From Gammaproteobacteria bacterium (GTDB taxonomy: Bacteria; Pseudomonadota; Gammaproteobacteria; Steroidobacterales; Steroidobacteraceae): 40,652 bases of DNA. The DNA is taken from the NCBI GenBank assembly GCA_011391405.1, contig JAABQQ010000122.1, positions 1-40,652 of the forward strand, read 5' to 3'. Below, one piece after another: positions 8,315-16,685 of the stretch. Positions within the stretch are counted from its first letter, which is position 1. Every line of letters starts with the position of its first letter. A program made the translations under genes and the position numbers. The notes under the pieces are model-generated. The model did not search any database and was not told where the DNA came from. It saw only the letters and a list, made by a program, of their open reading frames with translations.

Positions 8315-10627
8315 ATGGCCAGCCCGGAGAATGACACCGTGATGTTCGCGCTGATCCTGCTGGGTGCCATAGCGGCCATGCTGGCCGTGGCGCTGCTGCA
8401 GCGTTTGCGCGAGATCCATCGCTTGCGCGAACTCGGCGAGCGGGTGCAGGCCGTGGCCGATAGCGGCGACCTGGCAGAGCGCCTCACGCCCCATGCCGGC
8501 GAGGGCAGCGCTGGCGAGATCGCCGGTGGCGTCGACCGCCTGATCGAACGACTGCAGGTCGAGAGCTCGACGCGCGAAGAGCGGGAGTCCGTCTACCGAC
8601 GGCTGCTCGAGACGATGACCGAAGCGATGCTGGTCGAGCGTGACGGCATCCAGCTGGCAAACGCGCGCTTCGCCGAACTCGCGGGTGTGGTGAATCCCGG
8701 CAAGCTCTTCGGGCGCCGCCTGGCCGACCTCGTCCACCCCGACTACGCCGAACTCGTCACCGAGTACCTGCGCCGCCATGCGGCGGGCGAAGCCGCGCCT
8801 GCGCGGCTCGAAGTCGAACTGCAGCCGGATACCGCGGGCAAGCCGCACCGACTCGAGCTCAGCTTCTCGCGCACGATGCTGGATCGCCGCCCTGCCGTGA
8901 TCGTGACGGGCGTCGAGATGACGCCGCGCGCCCCCGCCGAAACGGGCAGCTCGCGCAGCCACGGCAGCGCGTGGGAAGCCCTGGATTCACTCGCCGAGAG
9001 CGTGCTCACGACCGATGTCGACGGCCGCATCGTCTACATCAACTCGGCCGGCGAACAGCTGATGGGAAAACCGGCCAGCGAAATCCTCGGCCGCACGCTC
9101 GGCGACGTCATCGAGCTGGTGGAAGAAGGCGACCGCAAGGCGGCCAGTGATCCCGTCCGGCAGTGCCTGACGACGGGAACGCGCGTCAGCCTCGGTCGCC
9201 GCGGCATGCTCGTCGCGGCCGCAAGCGACGGCGAGCGCTCGATCGAATTGACGGTGTCGCCCATGCGCGACGCGAATGGCCGCATCGACGGTGCCGTCAT
9301 CGCGCTGCGTGACGTGAGCGACTTGCGCGGCCTCACGCGGGCGATGACGTACCAGGCGAGCCACGATGCCCTCACCGGGCTGGTGAACCGTCGCGAGTTC
9401 GAGCGCCGGCTCGAGGAAGCGCTGGAAGCGACGCGGGGTGGCGCGCGGCACGTGCTGTGCTATCTCGACCTCGATCGCTTCAAGGCCGTCAACGACGAAT
9501 GCGGCCACGTCGCGGGCGACAGCATGTTGCGGGAGGTCGCCGCCCTCATCAAGGACGCGGTCCGCGATTCGGACACCGTCGGCCGCCTCGGTGGCGACGA
9601 GTTCGCCATCCTGCTTGCGGGCTGCCCGCTGGAGAAGGCCCGGCAGATTGCCGACGACGTCGTGCGCGCGGTCAACGATCACCGCTTCGTCTGGAAGGAC
9701 AAGATCTTCGGCATCGGTGTCAGCGTGGGCCTGGTCGAAATGACGGTCGAGAGCACCTCCATCGAGGACCTGCTGCACGCCGCGGATTCGTCCTGCTACG
9801 TCGCGAAGAACCAGGGCGGGCACGTCCATGTGTATTCGGCGCGCGACGAAGCCGATGCCCGCCAGCGCGGCGAGATCCTGTGGCTGCAGCTGCTGCAGTC
9901 GGCGCTCAAGGACGACCGCTTCGAATTGCACGCGCAGCCGATCATGCATGCCTCGGTGGATGCGCCGGCAGGCGGTCCCGGTCTCGAGATCCTGTTGCGG
10001 CTCAAGGACGACAAGGGGGTGTCGATTGCCCCGGCCGAATTCATGCGCGCGGCCGAACGCTATCGGCTGATGCCGCACGTGGACCGGTGGGTCGTGCAGA
10101 CCTCGCTCACCCTGCTGGCGCGCGGGGCCATCCGTCTCGCGTCCGACCGCAGTCTCTGCATCAACCTGTCCGGGCAGACGCTCGGCGACGGTGCGTTCCT
10201 CGAATTCGTGGTCGAGTGCCTCGATCGCACCGGCATCGCGCCGAACCGCATCTGCTTCGAAGTCACCGAAAACTCGGTGATCACCAACATCGAGCACGCG
10301 CGCCGCTTCATCGGCGTGCTGCATGGCATGGGATGCCAGTTCGCGCTCGACGACTTCGGCCGCGGCCTGAGCTCGTTCGCGAACCTGAAGCACCTGTCGC
10401 TCGACTACCTGAAGATCGACGGCTCGTTCATCCGCAACCTGGCCTCCGACAACGTGAACCAGGCGATGGTGACGGCCATGGTCAAGCTCGCGCGATCGCT
10501 CAATTTCAAGGTGATTGCCGAGCAGGTCGAGGACCTGAGCGCGCTCGATTCGGCACGCCGCATGGGCGTCGACTTCGTCCAGGGCTACCAGGTCGGACGC
10601 CCGGCGCCGTTGCAGCTCGCCAGCTGA
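8315..10627 (+). CDS. PAS-GGDEF-EAL cyclic-di-GMP signalling protein
   Basis: From ATG 8315 the protein has 770 residues; GTG 8294 and GTG 8339 are alternative starts. It has an N-terminal membrane helix (FALILLGAIAAMLAVALL), a HAMP-like or coiled stretch, and two PAS-like domains (about residues 85-200 and 215-345, the second with SVLTTDVDGRIVYINSAGE). The GGDEF domain follows, with an intact active site at 426-430 and an RxxD inhibitory site at 417-420. The C-terminal EAL domain has its signature as EIL (Glu about 558), with ENSV after EVT, DDFGRGLSSF and LKIDGSFI present. Both synthesis and breakdown of cyclic-di-GMP therefore look possible. The PAS domains suggest an internal or redox input. 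It stands alone, divergent from the PCMT-like gene. Confidence 0.92.
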   Translation: MASPENDTVMFALILLGAIAAMLAVALLQRLREIHRLRELGERVQAVADSGDLAERLTPHAGEGSAGEIAGGVDRLIERLQVESSTREERESVYRRLLETMTEAMLVERDGIQLANARFAELAGVVNPGKLFGRRLADLVHPDYAELVTEYLRRHAAGEAAPARLEVELQPDTAGKPHRLELSFSRTMLDRRPAVIVTGVEMTPRAPAETGSSRSHGSAWEALDSLAESVLTTDVDGRIVYINSAGEQLMGKPASEILGRTLGDVIELVEEGDRKAASDPVRQCLTTGTRVSLGRRGMLVAAASDGERSIELTVSPMRDANGRIDGAVIALRDVSDLRGLTRAMTYQASHDALTGLVNRREFERRLEEALEATRGGARHVLCYLDLDRFKAVNDECGHVAGDSMLREVAALIKDAVRDSDTVGRLGGDEFAILLAGCPLEKARQIADDVVRAVNDHRFVWKDKIFGIGVSVGLVEMTVESTSIEDLLHAADSSCYVAKNQGGHVHVYSARDEADARQRGEILWLQLLQSALKDDRFELHAQPIMHASVDAPAGGPGLEILLRLKDDKGVSIAPAEFMRAAERYRLMPHVDRWVVQTSLTLLARGAIRLASDRSLCINLSGQTLGDGAFLEFVVECLDRTGIAPNRICFEVTENSVITNIEHARRFIGVLHGMGCQFALDDFGRGLSSFANLKHLSLDYLKIDGSFIRNLASDNVNQAMVTAMVKLARSLNFKVIAEQVEDLSALDSARRMGVDFVQGYQVGRPAPLQLAS

Positions 10628-10713
10628 CACCAGGGATCTTCGCGGCTTCGCTCGTCCCCGGGCGCCGCGATCCACGAGGTGAATCTCCTCGCCGCTGCGT
10701 TATCCTAGCCAGC

Positions 10714-11520
10714 GTGATCACGATCGCCTCGCTCTTTGTTTATCCCGTCAAGTCCTGTCGCGGCATTGCGCTGCTGCAGGCGCGGTTGACGCCGCGCGGG
10801 CTGCAGTACGATCGCGAGTGGATGGTGGTGTCGCGCGACGGCCGTTTCCTGACGCAGCGCGAAGCACCGCGGCTGGCGCTGGTCGGCACGGCACTGCACG
10901 ACGATCACCTTGAACTCTCTGCGCCGGGCCTGCCCACGCTGGCCGTGCCGCTGCAGCGAGCTGCGTGCAGTGTGTCCGTCGAGGTCACCATCTGGCGCGA
11001 TCACGTGCTGGCCGTCGACGAAGGCCAGGCCGCCGCGGACTGGTTCGGTTCGCACCTGCATCGCGACGTACGGCTCGTGCGTTTCGACGACGCTCGCTCG
11101 CGACCCACGGATCCCGCGTGGTCACAGGGGCTCGCTGGCACGAGCGCGTTTGCCGACGGCTACCCGGTGCTGGTGCTTTCGCGCGCCTCGCTCGATCACC
11201 TTAATGCGCGCCTGCCGTCACCGCTGCCCGTCGATCGCTTCCGGCCGAACGTCTACCTGGACGGCTGTGCGCCTTACGCCGAGGACGCGATCAGTGGGCT
11301 CGAAAGCGAGCAGATGCGGCTGCGGATCGTGAAACCCTGCACCCGCTGCGTCATCACGACGACGGACCAGGCCACGGCTGTGCTGCAGGGCGACGAACCC
11401 CTGCGTACGTTGAAGACGTATCGTTGGGATGGCGCCCTGCACGGCGTGAAGTTCGGCCAGAACGCGATCGTCGAGCGGCCGGGGCTGCTCGAAGTCGGGA
11501 CGTTGCTGAGGAACGCATAG
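10714..11520 (+). CDS. MOSC domain protein (YcbX-like)
   Basis: A GTG at 10714 starts a 268-residue protein. The N-terminal part (ASLFVYPVKSCRGIAL, then LQYDREWMVV) is the MOSC beta-barrel domain. The C-terminal MOSC domain includes RFRPNVYLDG and the conserved cysteine motif KPCTRCVITTTD. MOSC proteins bind molybdenum cofactor and relatives such as YcbX act with it to reduce N-hydroxylated compounds. Unlike E. coli YcbX there is no C-terminal ferredoxin domain, so it would need a separate electron donor. It follows the cyclic-di-GMP gene after 86 bases; no functional link is evident. Confidence 0.9.
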   Translation: MITIASLFVYPVKSCRGIALLQARLTPRGLQYDREWMVVSRDGRFLTQREAPRLALVGTALHDDHLELSAPGLPTLAVPLQRAACSVSVEVTIWRDHVLAVDEGQAAADWFGSHLHRDVRLVRFDDARSRPTDPAWSQGLAGTSAFADGYPVLVLSRASLDHLNARLPSPLPVDRFRPNVYLDGCAPYAEDAISGLESEQMRLRIVKPCTRCVITTTDQATAVLQGDEPLRTLKTYRWDGALHGVKFGQNAIVERPGLLEVGTLLRNA

Positions 11521-11548
11521 GCGCGTAGCACGCCAAAGGGAGGAGCGC

Positions 11549-13762
11549 GTGACCGACGCGACCGATGGGGATGGCATCTGGACCCGGCTGCGCCGCCGCA
11601 AGGTGGTGCAGTGGGGCCTTGCCTATGCCGCGGGCGCGTGGGGACTGCTGCAGGGCGTACAGTTTCTCGCCGAGGCCTTCGAATGGCCGACTCGCGTACT
11701 GAAGCTTTCGACGTTCGCACTCCTGGTCGGCCTGCCGGTCGTTCTGGTGCTCGCCTGGTACCACGGCGATCGCGGCGAGCAGCGCATCCGCCGCATCGAA
11801 CTCGCGATCATCGCACTGCTGCTGCTACTCGGCGGCGGTGCACTCTGGCTCTACGGCCACCGCAGTGCCCAAACCCAGACCGCCGCGACGGCAGCGAGTC
11901 CTGCAGCTGCCCTGACGGCGAACACCGCCGCTGCCGACACTCGCCCCTCGATCGCTGTGCTGCCGTTCGAGAACCGCAGTGACGAGCACAAGGACGCTTT
12001 CTTCGTCGACGGCATCCACGACGACATCCTGACGCAGCTCACCAAGATCGGCGCGATGAAGGTCATCGCGCGCACGTCCGTCGAGCAGTTTCGCGACACG
12101 AAACTCTCGACGAAAGAGATCGGCGAGAAGCTCGGTGTGACGCGAGTCCTTGAAGGCAGCGTGCAGCGCGCCGGCGACCGTGTCCGGGTGACGGCCCAGC
12201 TGATCGATACGGCGAGCGACGCGCACTTGTGGGCTGAGTCCTACGATCGCGAACTGACGGCAGCCAACATCTTCGCGATCCAGAGTGGAGTCGCCACCTC
12301 GATCGCCGCCGCGCTCGAGACCACGCTGACCGCCGCGGAGAAAGCGCGAGTCAACATCGTTCCGACGCGGAACCTCGCAGCCTGGGAGGCGTTCCAGCTC
12401 GGCCGGCAGCGCATGGCGCGGCGCACCGCCGACACCCTTGCCGATGCAGAGCAATTCTTCCAGCGGGCGATCGACCTCGATCCGAGGTTCGCGCGGGCCT
12501 ACGCGGGCCTGTCGGACTCGCTGACCTTGCAGATCGAGCATGCGGGTGCGCAACCCGACGTCACCCTCGCCAGGGCCGACGCAGCCGTCGCAACGGCCCT
12601 GGAGCTCGACCCGAACCTGGCCGAGGCGTGGGCGGCGTCTGCGCTCATCCGTAGCTTTCGGAACCAGAACGATCGTGCCGATCCCCTGTACCGTCGCGCG
12701 ATCGCACTGAACCCGAACTATGCCGCCGCCTACCAGCGGTTCAGCAGGAACACCGGAGGTCTCGGTCGCCGTGACGAAGCGCTGGCGGCGGCGGAGAAGG
12801 CCGTCGAACTCGATCCACTGTCGGCCATCGTCAATACGGATGTGGGCCGGGCGCTGATGTCGGTCGGGCGTTTCGACGAGGCCGCGGACCGCCTGCGCAG
12901 GGCCAACGAAATCGATCCCGAGATGCCCATGCCGTACCGGCAGCTGGGCGTCCTTGACGCCTACGCGCGCAATCGATTTGCCGACGCGGTGCCGCTGCTT
13001 CAGAAAGCTGCTGCGCTGGACCCAGACAACCCGATTCTTGAATTCTATCTCGCCCGCCTTCACCTCGACCTGGGCGACGACGTCGAAGCGACTCGAGTCA
13101 TCGAGGCCGCCCGCAAGCGCTGGCCGGACCATGGGGCTGTATTGATGGTGTCCGCCGAAATGCACATGAACGCGGGTGAGTGGAACGCCGCGCTGAAAGA
13201 TGCGCAGCGGCTCCTGGCGCTCGAATCGTGGGCAGTTGATATAGACGATGTGCTGCGGTGGCTGCGCGACGCCGACCTGAAGCAGGGCGACCATCAAGCG
13301 GCGCGACTCCGCTACGCAAAGGCCTATCCGGCACTGCTCGGCTCGACGCCACCGACGATCGATGGCTCGAGTTGGCAAGCAGCAATCGACGTCGCGCCCG
13401 TTCTGCAGGCGGCTGGGGATCGCGCCACTGCAAGCGCGCTTCTTGATCGCGCCGAACAGTTCATCCGGACGATTCCGCGTCTCGGCCTGGCGGGCTTCGG
13501 AATTTCGGACGTGGAGATCCACGCGCTGCGCGGCGACAAAGCCAAAGCGCTCGCCGCGCTACGCGAAGCTGAGATGGCGGGCTGGCGCGGCCCATACTGG
13601 CGCTACTACCGCGACTTCGACCCGACCTTAGCCTCGATTCGGGACGAACCCGAATTCAAGGCCGTGTTCGCCGACATCGAACGCGACATGGCGCGCCAGC
13701 GCGCCGAGATCGCAAAGCGCCCGAAGGACGCACCGCTCGACCTTGGAGGTCCATCAAAGTGA
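11549..13762 (+). CDS. Membrane-anchored FlgO/TolB-like domain protein with TPR repeats
   Basis: The start is GTG 11549, with GGGAGGAG just upstream, giving 737 residues. A cytoplasmic N-terminal patch (WTRLRRRKVVQWGLAY) leads into membrane segments, about residues 52-68 and 88-106. An FlgO/TolB-N-like domain follows (about 130-250: SIAVLPFENRSDEHKDAFFV, then GVTRVLEGSVQ and DAHLWAESYD). The remaining two thirds are TPR repeats. Proteins of this layout are common in GC-rich proteobacteria, often with CadC-type or cyclase N termini; their roles are mostly unknown. The next gene overlaps by four bases and repeats this protein's N terminus. Confidence 0.88.
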   Translation: MTDATDGDGIWTRLRRRKVVQWGLAYAAGAWGLLQGVQFLAEAFEWPTRVLKLSTFALLVGLPVVLVLAWYHGDRGEQRIRRIELAIIALLLLLGGGALWLYGHRSAQTQTAATAASPAAALTANTAAADTRPSIAVLPFENRSDEHKDAFFVDGIHDDILTQLTKIGAMKVIARTSVEQFRDTKLSTKEIGEKLGVTRVLEGSVQRAGDRVRVTAQLIDTASDAHLWAESYDRELTAANIFAIQSGVATSIAAALETTLTAAEKARVNIVPTRNLAAWEAFQLGRQRMARRTADTLADAEQFFQRAIDLDPRFARAYAGLSDSLTLQIEHAGAQPDVTLARADAAVATALELDPNLAEAWAASALIRSFRNQNDRADPLYRRAIALNPNYAAAYQRFSRNTGGLGRRDEALAAAEKAVELDPLSAIVNTDVGRALMSVGRFDEAADRLRRANEIDPEMPMPYRQLGVLDAYARNRFADAVPLLQKAAALDPDNPILEFYLARLHLDLGDDVEATRVIEAARKRWPDHGAVLMVSAEMHMNAGEWNAALKDAQRLLALESWAVDIDDVLRWLRDADLKQGDHQAARLRYAKAYPALLGSTPPTIDGSSWQAAIDVAPVLQAAGDRATASALLDRAEQFIRTIPRLGLAGFGISDVEIHALRGDKAKALAALREAEMAGWRGPYWRYYRDFDPTLASIRDEPEFKAVFADIERDMARQRAEIAKRPKDAPLDLGGPSK

Positions 13763-14034
13763 CCGACGCAACCGAAGGGGAGAGCACCTGGGACCGATTG
13801 CGCCGCCGCAAGTTGGTCCAGTGGGGCGTTGCCTATGCCGCGGGGGATCAGGGACTGGCGCAGGGCGTCGAGTACGTCACCAGCACGTTCGATTGGCCAC
13901 GCCAGTTCCAGCAGCTTGCGACCATCGCACTGTTGATCGGTCTGCCCATCGCCGTGCTACCGTTCCTGCGTATGCATGGGATGGCCCCCGAGCAACTCGG
14001 TGCGATCAAGTTCGACGTCAAGCTACCGAACTGA
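13759..14034 (+). CDS. Truncated paralogue of the FlgO/TPR protein N terminus
   Basis: This 91-residue protein starts at GTG 13759 inside the stop region of the previous gene (GTGA overlap), so translation is likely coupled. Its first 65 residues match the N terminus of the upstream protein closely: both begin MTDAT, share LRRRK-VQWG-AYAAG and carry a membrane segment (LATIALLIGLPIAVLPFL). The FlgO and TPR parts are missing and the last 20 residues are unrelated. It could be the remnant of a tandem duplication or a membrane partner or decoy for the long protein. The function is unknown. Confidence 0.75.
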   Translation: MTDATEGESTWDRLRRRKLVQWGVAYAAGDQGLAQGVEYVTSTFDWPRQFQQLATIALLIGLPIAVLPFLRMHGMAPEQLGAIKFDVKLPN

Positions 14035-14044
14035 GCGCTATGGC

Positions 14045-14863
14045 TCAGCCAAACTGCTGCCGCCACTCTCTCAGCTTGGCCCGGTTGTCGTAATCCCAGG
14101 GATGGAACCCCGGGCGATACCAGGCGCGATAGCGGGGCCCAAGCTTGCGGAAGATCCCCGGCTCACCGAACAGGAACCGCGTCACCTGCCAGCGCGCCCG
14201 CCAGCGCCCCGCACCGTCCGCTTCGAGCAGTGCCGCGGCGAAGCGGATGACATCAAGCGTGAAATGCACGCTTACCAGCACCATCACGCGCGCGCGGAAG
14301 CGGTCGCGCCGGCGCGGCGTCCAGTTCTTCGTCACGTCGTTGAACACGTCGAAGGCCACCGCCTTGTGTTCGGTCTCCTCCATTGCGTGCCAGCGCCACA
14401 GTCTGAGAATCTCCTCCGGCGTGCCGTCCCAGAGCTGCGGATCGGAGTCGAACATGTCCGCGAGCATGGCCGTGAAATGCTCGAGCGCAATAGTCACGCC
14501 CAGCATCCGCATCGGCCCAAGCCCGCGCAGGAATGCCAGGCGGCGACGCACCGAGCCCTCTATCCGTTCGACCGGGTAGTGGCTGCGATCGAGGTGCGCG
14601 TTCAGGCTCGCGTGCTCGCGCGAGTGAATCGCTTCCTGGGCGATGAACGCCCGCGCATCCTCCGCGAGCTTGCCCTGCAGCCGACTCCGAAAGGCGCGAA
14701 CCGAATCGATGAACAGCCGCTCGCCGTCGGGAAAAGTGAGTGACAGCGCGTTGAACACCGCCGTCGCCACCGGATCACCACCCAGCCACGCAGTTCCACG
14801 CGCGGACTCGGTGCGAAAGTGGATGTCGCGCGGAATGACTGCAATGTCAGACGGTGTCTGCAT
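14045..14863 (-). CDS. Predicted metal-dependent hydrolase, ferritin-like (PF10118 family)
   Basis: This 272-residue protein is of typical length. Its Glu/His motifs, AFIAQEAIHSREHA, IALEHFTAML and HAMEETEHKAVAFD, suggest a di-metal site held in a four-helix bundle. The family is annotated as a metal-dependent hydrolase but its substrate has not been defined to my knowledge. It faces the FlgO/TPR unit tail to tail with a ten-base gap. Nothing nearby suggests a pathway. Confidence 0.85.
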   Translation of the reverse strand: MQTPSDIAVIPRDIHFRTESARGTAWLGGDPVATAVFNALSLTFPDGERLFIDSVRAFRSRLQGKLAEDARAFIAQEAIHSREHASLNAHLDRSHYPVERIEGSVRRRLAFLRGLGPMRMLGVTIALEHFTAMLADMFDSDPQLWDGTPEEILRLWRWHAMEETEHKAVAFDVFNDVTKNWTPRRRDRFRARVMVLVSVHFTLDVIRFAAALLEADGAGRWRARWQVTRFLFGEPGIFRKLGPRYRAWYRPGFHPWDYDNRAKLREWRQQFG

Positions 14864-15022
14864 ACGGAAGTCCGGTCTTGCCTCTATTCAGAAGACGCCG
14901 TGTTTGAAGGTAGTGCCCGCGGCCTGGAAACTCAAACGCCGCCGTCGCAGCGATCCCGTTCGACGACCACGATGTGTCGTCCGGCGTGTTCCTGTGACCG
15001 ACCGCACGATTCATCGCAGCGC

Positions 15023-15052
15023 TGTTGCACTGCAACAATACGGTCCCATACT
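15023..15052 (+). promoter_or_regulatory. Candidate promoter overlapped by an inverted repeat
   Basis: TTGCAC (15025-15030) and CATACT (15047-15052) are 16 bases apart and resemble a sigma-70 promoter. The -35 box lies inside TGTTGC-ACT-GCAACA (15023-15037), a perfect inverted repeat with six-base arms, suggesting repressor control. The 25-residue peptide frame starts 37 bases downstream of the -10 box. Confidence 0.45.
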
Positions 15053-15088
15053 CTGCGCACGCCAACCAGGCGCTAACGGAAGATCGTC

Positions 15089-15166
15089 ATGGACATGGTT
15101 GCTATCGTGATGCTGGGCTCGATCGTGCTCTACCTGCTGCAACAGGTCGAAAGCCTGACGTCCTGA
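15089..15166 (+). CDS. Candidate 25-residue membrane peptide
   Basis: ATG 15089 has a GGAAG about eight bases upstream and opens a 25-codon frame. Its middle is one hydrophobic segment (VAIVMLGSIVLYLL) followed by a polar tail (QQVESLTS). A promoter-like element lies just before it. The composition suits a single-span inner-membrane micropeptide. It is too short to assign a family and conservation has not been tested. Confidence 0.35.
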   Translation: MDMVAIVMLGSIVLYLLQQVESLTS

Positions 15167-15591
15167 CCGTACCCATCGGCTGGACCATCCAGCGGTTCGC
15201 CAGACTCGCGCGCGCTGGCGCGATCGGGACGCGACACTCAGTCGCGCGAGTTGCAAAGCAGCGACCGTCCTCGTCAGGTTAGAACCAGTCCCCGCTCAAA
15301 CACCGGAGCGCGGTGCCATACCTCTTGCGACAGCTGCCGTGCTTGCAGATGTTCCGGACTTCACTGCGATGCTGCGTGGCAAGGTGGCGGGCCTGCGTGG
15401 CTTCCGTGATCTGCGCCAGTTCATGGACGAGCGCTTCGCGCCATGAACGGCATCACTCGGGGTCGACCGTCCGTTCGCACGTCACCGCACCCCTTGGCTT
15501 CCGCACGCCATTGGCCTACCGTGCGCACCACGCACGGCATAGTCCGTTCGCCCGATCACCCACCCACTCCCACAGAGGTTCAACGATCCCG

Positions 15592-15993
15592 ATGGCCAAA
15601 GCGAAGAAGTCCGTGAAGAAGTCCGCCAGCAAGGCTGCCCGCAAGCCCGCCCGCAAGTCGACCCCGAAGGCCCCGCAGTCGATCAAGACGGTGCTGACCA
15701 AGTCCGCACTGGTCGCTCACCTCGCCGACGCCGCGCAGGTCGCCGCGAAAGACGCGCGCGCCTTGCTCGCTGCCCTCGAAGACACGATCCGTGTCTCGAT
15801 CAGCAAGAAGGGTCCGCGCACCTTCATGCTGCCGGGACTGTTGAAGATCACGGTCACCAGCGTGCCTGCAAAGAAAGCGCGCAAGGGCATCAACCCGTTC
15901 ACGGGTGAAGAAACCATCTTCAAGGCGAAGCCCGCGACCATGAAGGTCAAGGTGCGTCCGATGAAGAAGCTGAAGGACGCCGCGAAGGCCTGA
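15592..15993 (+). CDS. HU-family DNA-binding protein with Lys/Ala-rich tail
   Basis: The start at ATG 15592 (AGAGG about 12 bases upstream) gives 133 residues, longer than the usual 90. Residues 1-35 are rich in Lys, Ala and Pro, like histone H1 tails. The HU fold begins at TKSALVAHLADAAQVAAKDA and includes GLLKITVTSVPAKKARKGIN in place of the classical arm. The family bends and packs DNA. The extra tail should add sequence-independent DNA binding. It has its own upstream region and probably forms a single-gene unit ended by the hairpin at 16019-16048. Confidence 0.88.
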   Translation: MAKAKKSVKKSASKAARKPARKSTPKAPQSIKTVLTKSALVAHLADAAQVAAKDARALLAALEDTIRVSISKKGPRTFMLPGLLKITVTSVPAKKARKGINPFTGEETIFKAKPATMKVKVRPMKKLKDAAKA

Positions 15994-16018
15994 CGACTCT
16001 CTCTGGTCGTTGCTCAGG

Positions 16019-16048
16019 GCCAGGGCGGCTGAACGAAGTCGCCCTGGC
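16019..16048. terminator. Hairpin between convergent genes
   Basis: GCCAGGGCG (16019-16027) pairs with CGCCCTGGC (16040-16048) around a 12-base loop. No T run follows on either strand. Its place between the HU gene and the convergent membrane-protein gene suits a bidirectional terminator. Confidence 0.5.
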
Positions 16049-16060
16049 GCCGTTCCGTCG

Positions 16061-16483
16061 TCATCCCACCTGCAAGACGGACTTCGGGCCCGACCCACCC
16101 CCAATCTTCCAGAGGTCGGGGCTCCGATACGCGTAGAGGTACGCGGCCAGGTACGCAGGAACGATCAGCAACGTCAGCGCTGCGGTGAACAGCGCAACGG
16201 CACGGTCGCCCAGCAGCACCGGGATGAGCATGACGGAGTTGGCGAACAGCACCAGCCAGAAGACGGCGCGCCAGTAGCGTTCATTGCCGATGCGTCGTTG
16301 CAGCGCGTAGCCCCAGAGCGCCGTGAGGAGTGCAGCGCTGAGCGTCCAGTTGCCGAGCGTCAGCGCGGTGACCTCGCCGCCGCGAGAGAGATTCGCGGCC
16401 TCGCCCGCGAGCACGCCGAACGTGAGCATGACGGCGTAGGCGACCCAGCCGGCCCTGGCTCCGCTCAGTGGATGCGTCGCCAC
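16061..16483 (-). CDS. Small integral membrane protein, about four spans
   Basis: GTG 16483 begins one base after the slyX stop, giving 140 residues. Four hydrophobic segments are visible, near AYAVMLTFGVLAG, TLSAALLTALWGYAL, AVFWLVLFANSVMLIPVLL and LTLLIVPAYLAAYLYAY. No catalytic motif was recognised. It is the last gene of a GST-slyX unit and is probably translated with slyX. The function is unknown. Confidence 0.8.
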   Translation of the reverse strand: MATHPLSGARAGWVAYAVMLTFGVLAGEAANLSRGGEVTALTLGNWTLSAALLTALWGYALQRRIGNERYWRAVFWLVLFANSVMLIPVLLGDRAVALFTAALTLLIVPAYLAAYLYAYRSPDLWKIGGGSGPKSVLQVG

Positions 16484-16484
16484 G

Positions 16485-16685
16485 TCAGTAGTGCGGCGGA
16501 ATCTCGACCCCGTTCGGGTCGCCGCCCCGTTCCTCGAGTTGCTGCAGCTGTTCGTGCAGTTGCTGGTTGCGGTCGCGCAGCGAGTCGACCTCGCGCTGCT
16601 GCCGATAGACGACGTCGCTCAACTCCTGCAGCGCCCGCTCGAGGTGCGCCACCTTGAATTCGAGCGCGTCGATGCGCTCGCTCAT
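16485..16685 (-). CDS. slyX: SlyX protein
   Basis: This 66-residue protein matches SlyX in length, its coiled-coil heptads (ALEFKVAHLERALQELSDVV, then RDRNQQLHEQLQQLEE) and its conserved C-terminal PPHY. SlyX is a small conserved protein without a settled biochemical role. Its start overlaps the end of the glutathione transferase gene by four bases and its stop touches the next start, so the three genes form one operon. Confidence 0.93.
   Translation of the reverse strand: MSERIDALEFKVAHLERALQELSDVVYRQQREVDSLRDRNQQLHEQLQQLEERGGDPNGVEIPPHY

Larger units (their letters stand above)
14864..15591. other. Gene-poor region of about 730 bases
   Basis: This is the longest stretch without a standard gene in the window. 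It holds a candidate promoter with a palindrome (15023-15052) and a 25-codon reading frame (15089-15166). The rest shows no coding frame I can support; the promoter of the HU gene should lie in its last part. Confidence 0.5.

Noticed and set aside
8987-10675. Long minus-strand open frame opposite the GGDEF-EAL gene
   Set aside because: It runs opposite well-conserved domains and looks like complementary codon bias.
11825-13522. Long minus-strand open frame opposite the FlgO/TPR gene
   Set aside because: Shadow frame without any motif.
15180-15446. Plus-strand open frame ending near 15446 in the gene-poor region
   Set aside because: It is open for many codons but has no start or ribosome site of quality and no recognisable similarity.
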